From Gracilimonas sp046602855 (GTDB lineage: Bacteria > Bacteroidota > Rhodothermia > Balneolales > Balneolaceae), in assembly GCF_046602855.1 (NCBI RefSeq), contig NZ_JBKINJ010000001.1, forward strand, positions 1 through 64,000: a DNA stretch of 64,000 nt, given 5' to 3'. A program made the translations under genes and the position numbers. This document shows, in pieces, positions 61,648-64,000 of the stretch; the stretch's first letter is position 1, and every line of letters starts with the position of its first letter. The notes below the pieces were generated by a model. That model worked only from the letters and a program-made list of their open reading frames with translations. It had not been told where the DNA came from and made no database searches.

Positions 61648-64000
61648 TCAGCTCCCGATCTTCAATTCCAGGGTTAGATAAAATGTACGGGGTGGAGATG
61701 GAATTATACCCGGACCAGGATATCCTGTGGCGCGTCTTGTGAAGTACCATGCATTCAGCAAATTATTGACCCCCGATTCCAGTGTGAGATTCTTCCAGGA
61801 ATAGGAAGCTGATAGGTCTATGACATCATAAGATGGAATTTCGCCTCGAATCCCACTTTGATTATCGAAAGGGTTTTGTTCGGCATTGGAGGCATCGGTA
61901 AACTGATCGGAAACGTATGTGTACTGTAAGCTCCCCAAGAGATTTTTGTACCCAAAATTGAAGCCTGCTTTTAAATTTAAAAAAGGAACAAATTCGACAT
62001 TATTTCCCTCCACACCTGGAATATCAGAATCGAGATATTCGGATTGCGTGATGGCCGTATTGGCAAATAGACTGAATTTAAGGTGCCGGGAATCCTTGCC
62101 GATTGTGGGCAATACATTGAGTTCAACCAAGCTTTCCATACCATACATAAAAGCCTGACCTATATTTCCCCTAAATCGAACCACACGGCCTGTTTCCTCT
62201 CTCTCTCCATCTGCGTTAGTGCGGGTCTCAGCTCTGAGTACCTCGCCGAGGCGGTTATCATACATCAGGCCAAAACCACCGATATCATAAGAAAATGATT
62301 CCCCTATGCGACCTCGAATGCCAAAATCTGTGGTAAAGCCACTTTCGTCAGTAATGTCTGGATCTACTTGAAATGTGGGATTAACTATACGGATATCATT
62401 AAAAGTGACAGAGCGATAATTCTGAGAGAGATTTCCATATAACTCCGTTCGTGTATTGGGGAGATAACTGATTCCTGCTCCAAGCAACACAAAGCTGCGT
62501 TGAAATTTACGGTTATCTTCAAAAGTCTCATTCTGAATTGGATTTCCGGCCAGATCAAAATTGATGCGCTTGAAGGATCCCTCACTTCGGGTGTTGATAT
62601 ATTCAAATCGAAAGCCCGGGGTAATGGAGAAGTTGTCTCTCAGGTAAAAAATATTCTCCCCAAAAACAGCAACATTACGATTAGGAAAAACGAAATCAGA
62701 CTGGTTTGGATAATTAGGGAATTGTCGGTCAGCCAAGATAAAATCGGCTTCTGTGCTTGCTGAACCGGGACCCTGAATCGATTCATTGTTAGATTGGTAA
62801 TATTTTGAACCGATCAAAAAAACTGAATTCATATCAGCGATCTTATAGCGATTTAAAAAGCGAATTTCAGTTCCAAAATTGTTGAAGTTACCAAGTATCA
62901 GATCTCGAGGTGCATTCAGATCATCTTCCTGTGACACGCGGTTAGTTCGAAACCCTACTGATTTTCGCGAGGCATCTAGTCCATAAGCCAATAGGCTCAG
63001 TCTAGTTCTGTATGAAAACCGGTGTTCGAGTTTTAGTGAAGCCAATTTCCAATCCACTTCAAACCAATTGCGGTTTCGGTTGCTCACGGTTGGATCACTA
63101 TAAAATTGGGCATCTGTGAGACCGCCGGGCTGTTGGGCGAGATAGTACAAATAAGTAAAATCGGTACTCAATGTTGTGTTTTCCCCAAGCTTGTAATCGG
63201 TGTAGAGATAAACGTTCTGAGAATTAAAATTGGAGTTGGGACGGAAACCATCCCCTTCTTTATAGTTAAAATAGCCATAATAGCCAAGATCTCCGGTGGC
63301 ACCGCTTAGACTGTTGAAAGAGGTAATAAGTCCATTAGATCCCGCTGATTGCCGGCTTGTGAATTCTATGTTACGATCTCTGACCGGTTTCTTCATCTTG
63401 AAATTTACTAGGCCGCCAAATTGTGTCCCATACTGCAGGGATGCAGCACCGCGAACAACCTGAATTTCCTCGATACCCTCTGCGGGAGGTGTGTAATAAC
63501 TTTCGGGATAACCGAGGACATCTGCACTGATGTCATAATTATTCTGCCGCATGTTAAAGTTGGAGGAACGGTTCGGATCAAGTCCACGTCCGCCAATATT
63601 AAGCTGCAAACCGGCATCATTTGATTCAAAAATATTTAATCCGGAGATCTGGCTGTATATCTGCCGTGCATTATTGGAAGAAGTATTGACCACCATTTGC
63701 TCTAGATTGATGACTTCATTTTTCTTACCCGCAAATATAGAAGTTCCTTCCACTTCCCGAAGACGCTGCATGGCAAACACTTTTTCTCTTTGCTCCACGA
63801 TTGCCACCTCAGACATTTCTCGCGACAATTTCTTCAACTCGATGTAGATATTGGCATTTTTTGTGTCTAGCACAATGGGACGCTGTTCTACCTCATAGCC
63901 CAATTTATAGAAATACAAAAAATAGGTGCCATAGGGGAGGTTATTGATCTCAAAATAACCTTCTTCATTGGTTTGAAATGATTTTCCGGCGTTATTATCA
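61648..64000 (-). CDS. TonB-dependent outer-membrane receptor, partial
   Basis: At least 780 residues are present; the frame runs off the window at 64000. The N-terminal part is a carboxypeptidase-regulatory-like domain (YFEINNLPYGTYFLYFYKLGY). The plug has NARQIYSQISGLNIFES and EEIQVVRGAASLQYGTQFGGLVNFKMKKP, and a barrel follows to ALELKIGS-type TLELKIGS. The overall form is of the FecA/siderophore receptor group, but the ligand is not shown. Confidence 0.92.
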   Translation of the reverse strand, partial: DNNAGKSFQTNEEGYFEINNLPYGTYFLYFYKLGYEVEQRPIVLDTKNANIYIELKKLSREMSEVAIVEQREKVFAMQRLREVEGTSIFAGKKNEVINLEQMVVNTSSNNARQIYSQISGLNIFESNDAGLQLNIGGRGLDPNRSSNFNMRQNNYDISADVLGYPESYYTPPAEGIEEIQVVRGAASLQYGTQFGGLVNFKMKKPVRDRNIEFTSRQSAGSNGLITSFNSLSGATGDLGYYGYFNYKEGDGFRPNSNFNSQNVYLYTDYKLGENTTLSTDFTYLYYLAQQPGGLTDAQFYSDPTVSNRNRNWFEVDWKLASLKLEHRFSYRTRLSLLAYGLDASRKSVGFRTNRVSQEDDLNAPRDLILGNFNNFGTEIRFLNRYKIADMNSVFLIGSKYYQSNNESIQGPGSASTEADFILADRQFPNYPNQSDFVFPNRNVAVFGENIFYLRDNFSITPGFRFEYINTRSEGSFKRINFDLAGNPIQNETFEDNRKFQRSFVLLGAGISYLPNTRTELYGNLSQNYRSVTFNDIRIVNPTFQVDPDITDESGFTTDFGIRGRIGESFSYDIGGFGLMYDNRLGEVLRAETRTNADGEREETGRVVRFRGNIGQAFMYGMESLVELNVLPTIGKDSRHLKFSLFANTAITQSEYLDSDIPGVEGNNVEFVPFLNLKAGFNFGYKNLLGSLQYTYVSDQFTDASNAEQNPFDNQSGIRGEIPSYDVIDLSASYSWKNLTLESGVNNLLNAWYFTRRATGYPGPGIIPSPPRTFYLTLELKIGS

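Overview
The window looks like part of the chromosome of a Bacteroidota/Balneolota-type Gram-negative bacterium. Grounds are Bacteroidota-like outer-membrane proteins (a TonB-dependent receptor with a carboxypeptidase-regulatory-like N-terminus, lipoproteins with SC/GC lipoboxes), few strong Shine-Dalgarno sites, a DUF4174 protein, a GAPDH and a bifunctional Rel/SpoT. No rRNA or ribosomal-protein gene is present to fix the taxon, so Balneolota is an inference.

Layout. 1-3.1 kb: one small gene and a repeat-filled stretch with a 21-bp tandem array and two DnaA-box-like sites. 3.2-26.7 kb: a polysaccharide locus on the + strand. It holds a WbpA-like dehydrogenase, RmlB/A/C, a pseudaminic-acid-type pathway (PseB, C, F, G, I) in which a formyltransferase sits where PseH would be expected, a Wzx flippase, a Wzy-like polymerase, glycosyltransferases, two sulfotransferases, a FemAB-family transferase, a polysaccharide deacetylase and a WecA-like initiating transferase. 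The part from about 13.8 to 24.2 kb is markedly AT-rich. Right after the FemAB gene, convergent to it, lies a tRNA-Gly(UCC) that lacks G18G19 and reads GUGC instead of GTTC in the T arm, the features remembered for staphylococcal peptidoglycan tRNA-Gly. 26.7-32 kb: repeats, a UDP-glucose dehydrogenase, a toxin-antitoxin pair whose toxin is cut by a repeat, and an intact DUF433/DUF5615 pair. 32-39.9 kb: an outer-membrane protein, Rel/SpoT, HU, RuvX, Def, Fmt and an ankyrin protein. 39.9-48.2 kb: a GIY-YIG nuclease gene between direct repeats, PruA, GAPDH, a DUF559 nuclease gene bounded by palindromic ends, an acetamidase-like protein, an M28 peptidase, a small YegP-like gene, OsmC and DUF4174. 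48.3-53.5 kb: his genes G-D-C-B-H behind a histidine-rich leader peptide. 53.6-59.3 kb: a LolA-like protein, two FtsX-type permeases, an ATPase and an outer-membrane barrel. 59.4-64 kb: a hypothetical gene, a PD40 lipoprotein, a decayed RAYT/IS200-like transposase and a partial TonB receptor.

The most unusual layer is the repeats. Three four-helix-bundle (S23/IVS-type) genes, each inside an operon, are flanked by degenerate period-6 or period-7 arrays. One of these insertions apparently replaced the start of pseC. A second family (called R2 here) has ends built from two successive palindromes and GGGATGTGAGT; it brackets a DUF559 nuclease gene and truncates a RelE/ParE toxin. A third family (R3, CGAAGCAATC...CATTGCGAGG) surrounds a GIY-YIG gene. 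A fourth (R1) is a structured unit of about 160 bp with five copies. In each of the first three cases a small ORF travels with its own kind of repeat, which suggests small nuclease- or helical-bundle-linked mobile elements.
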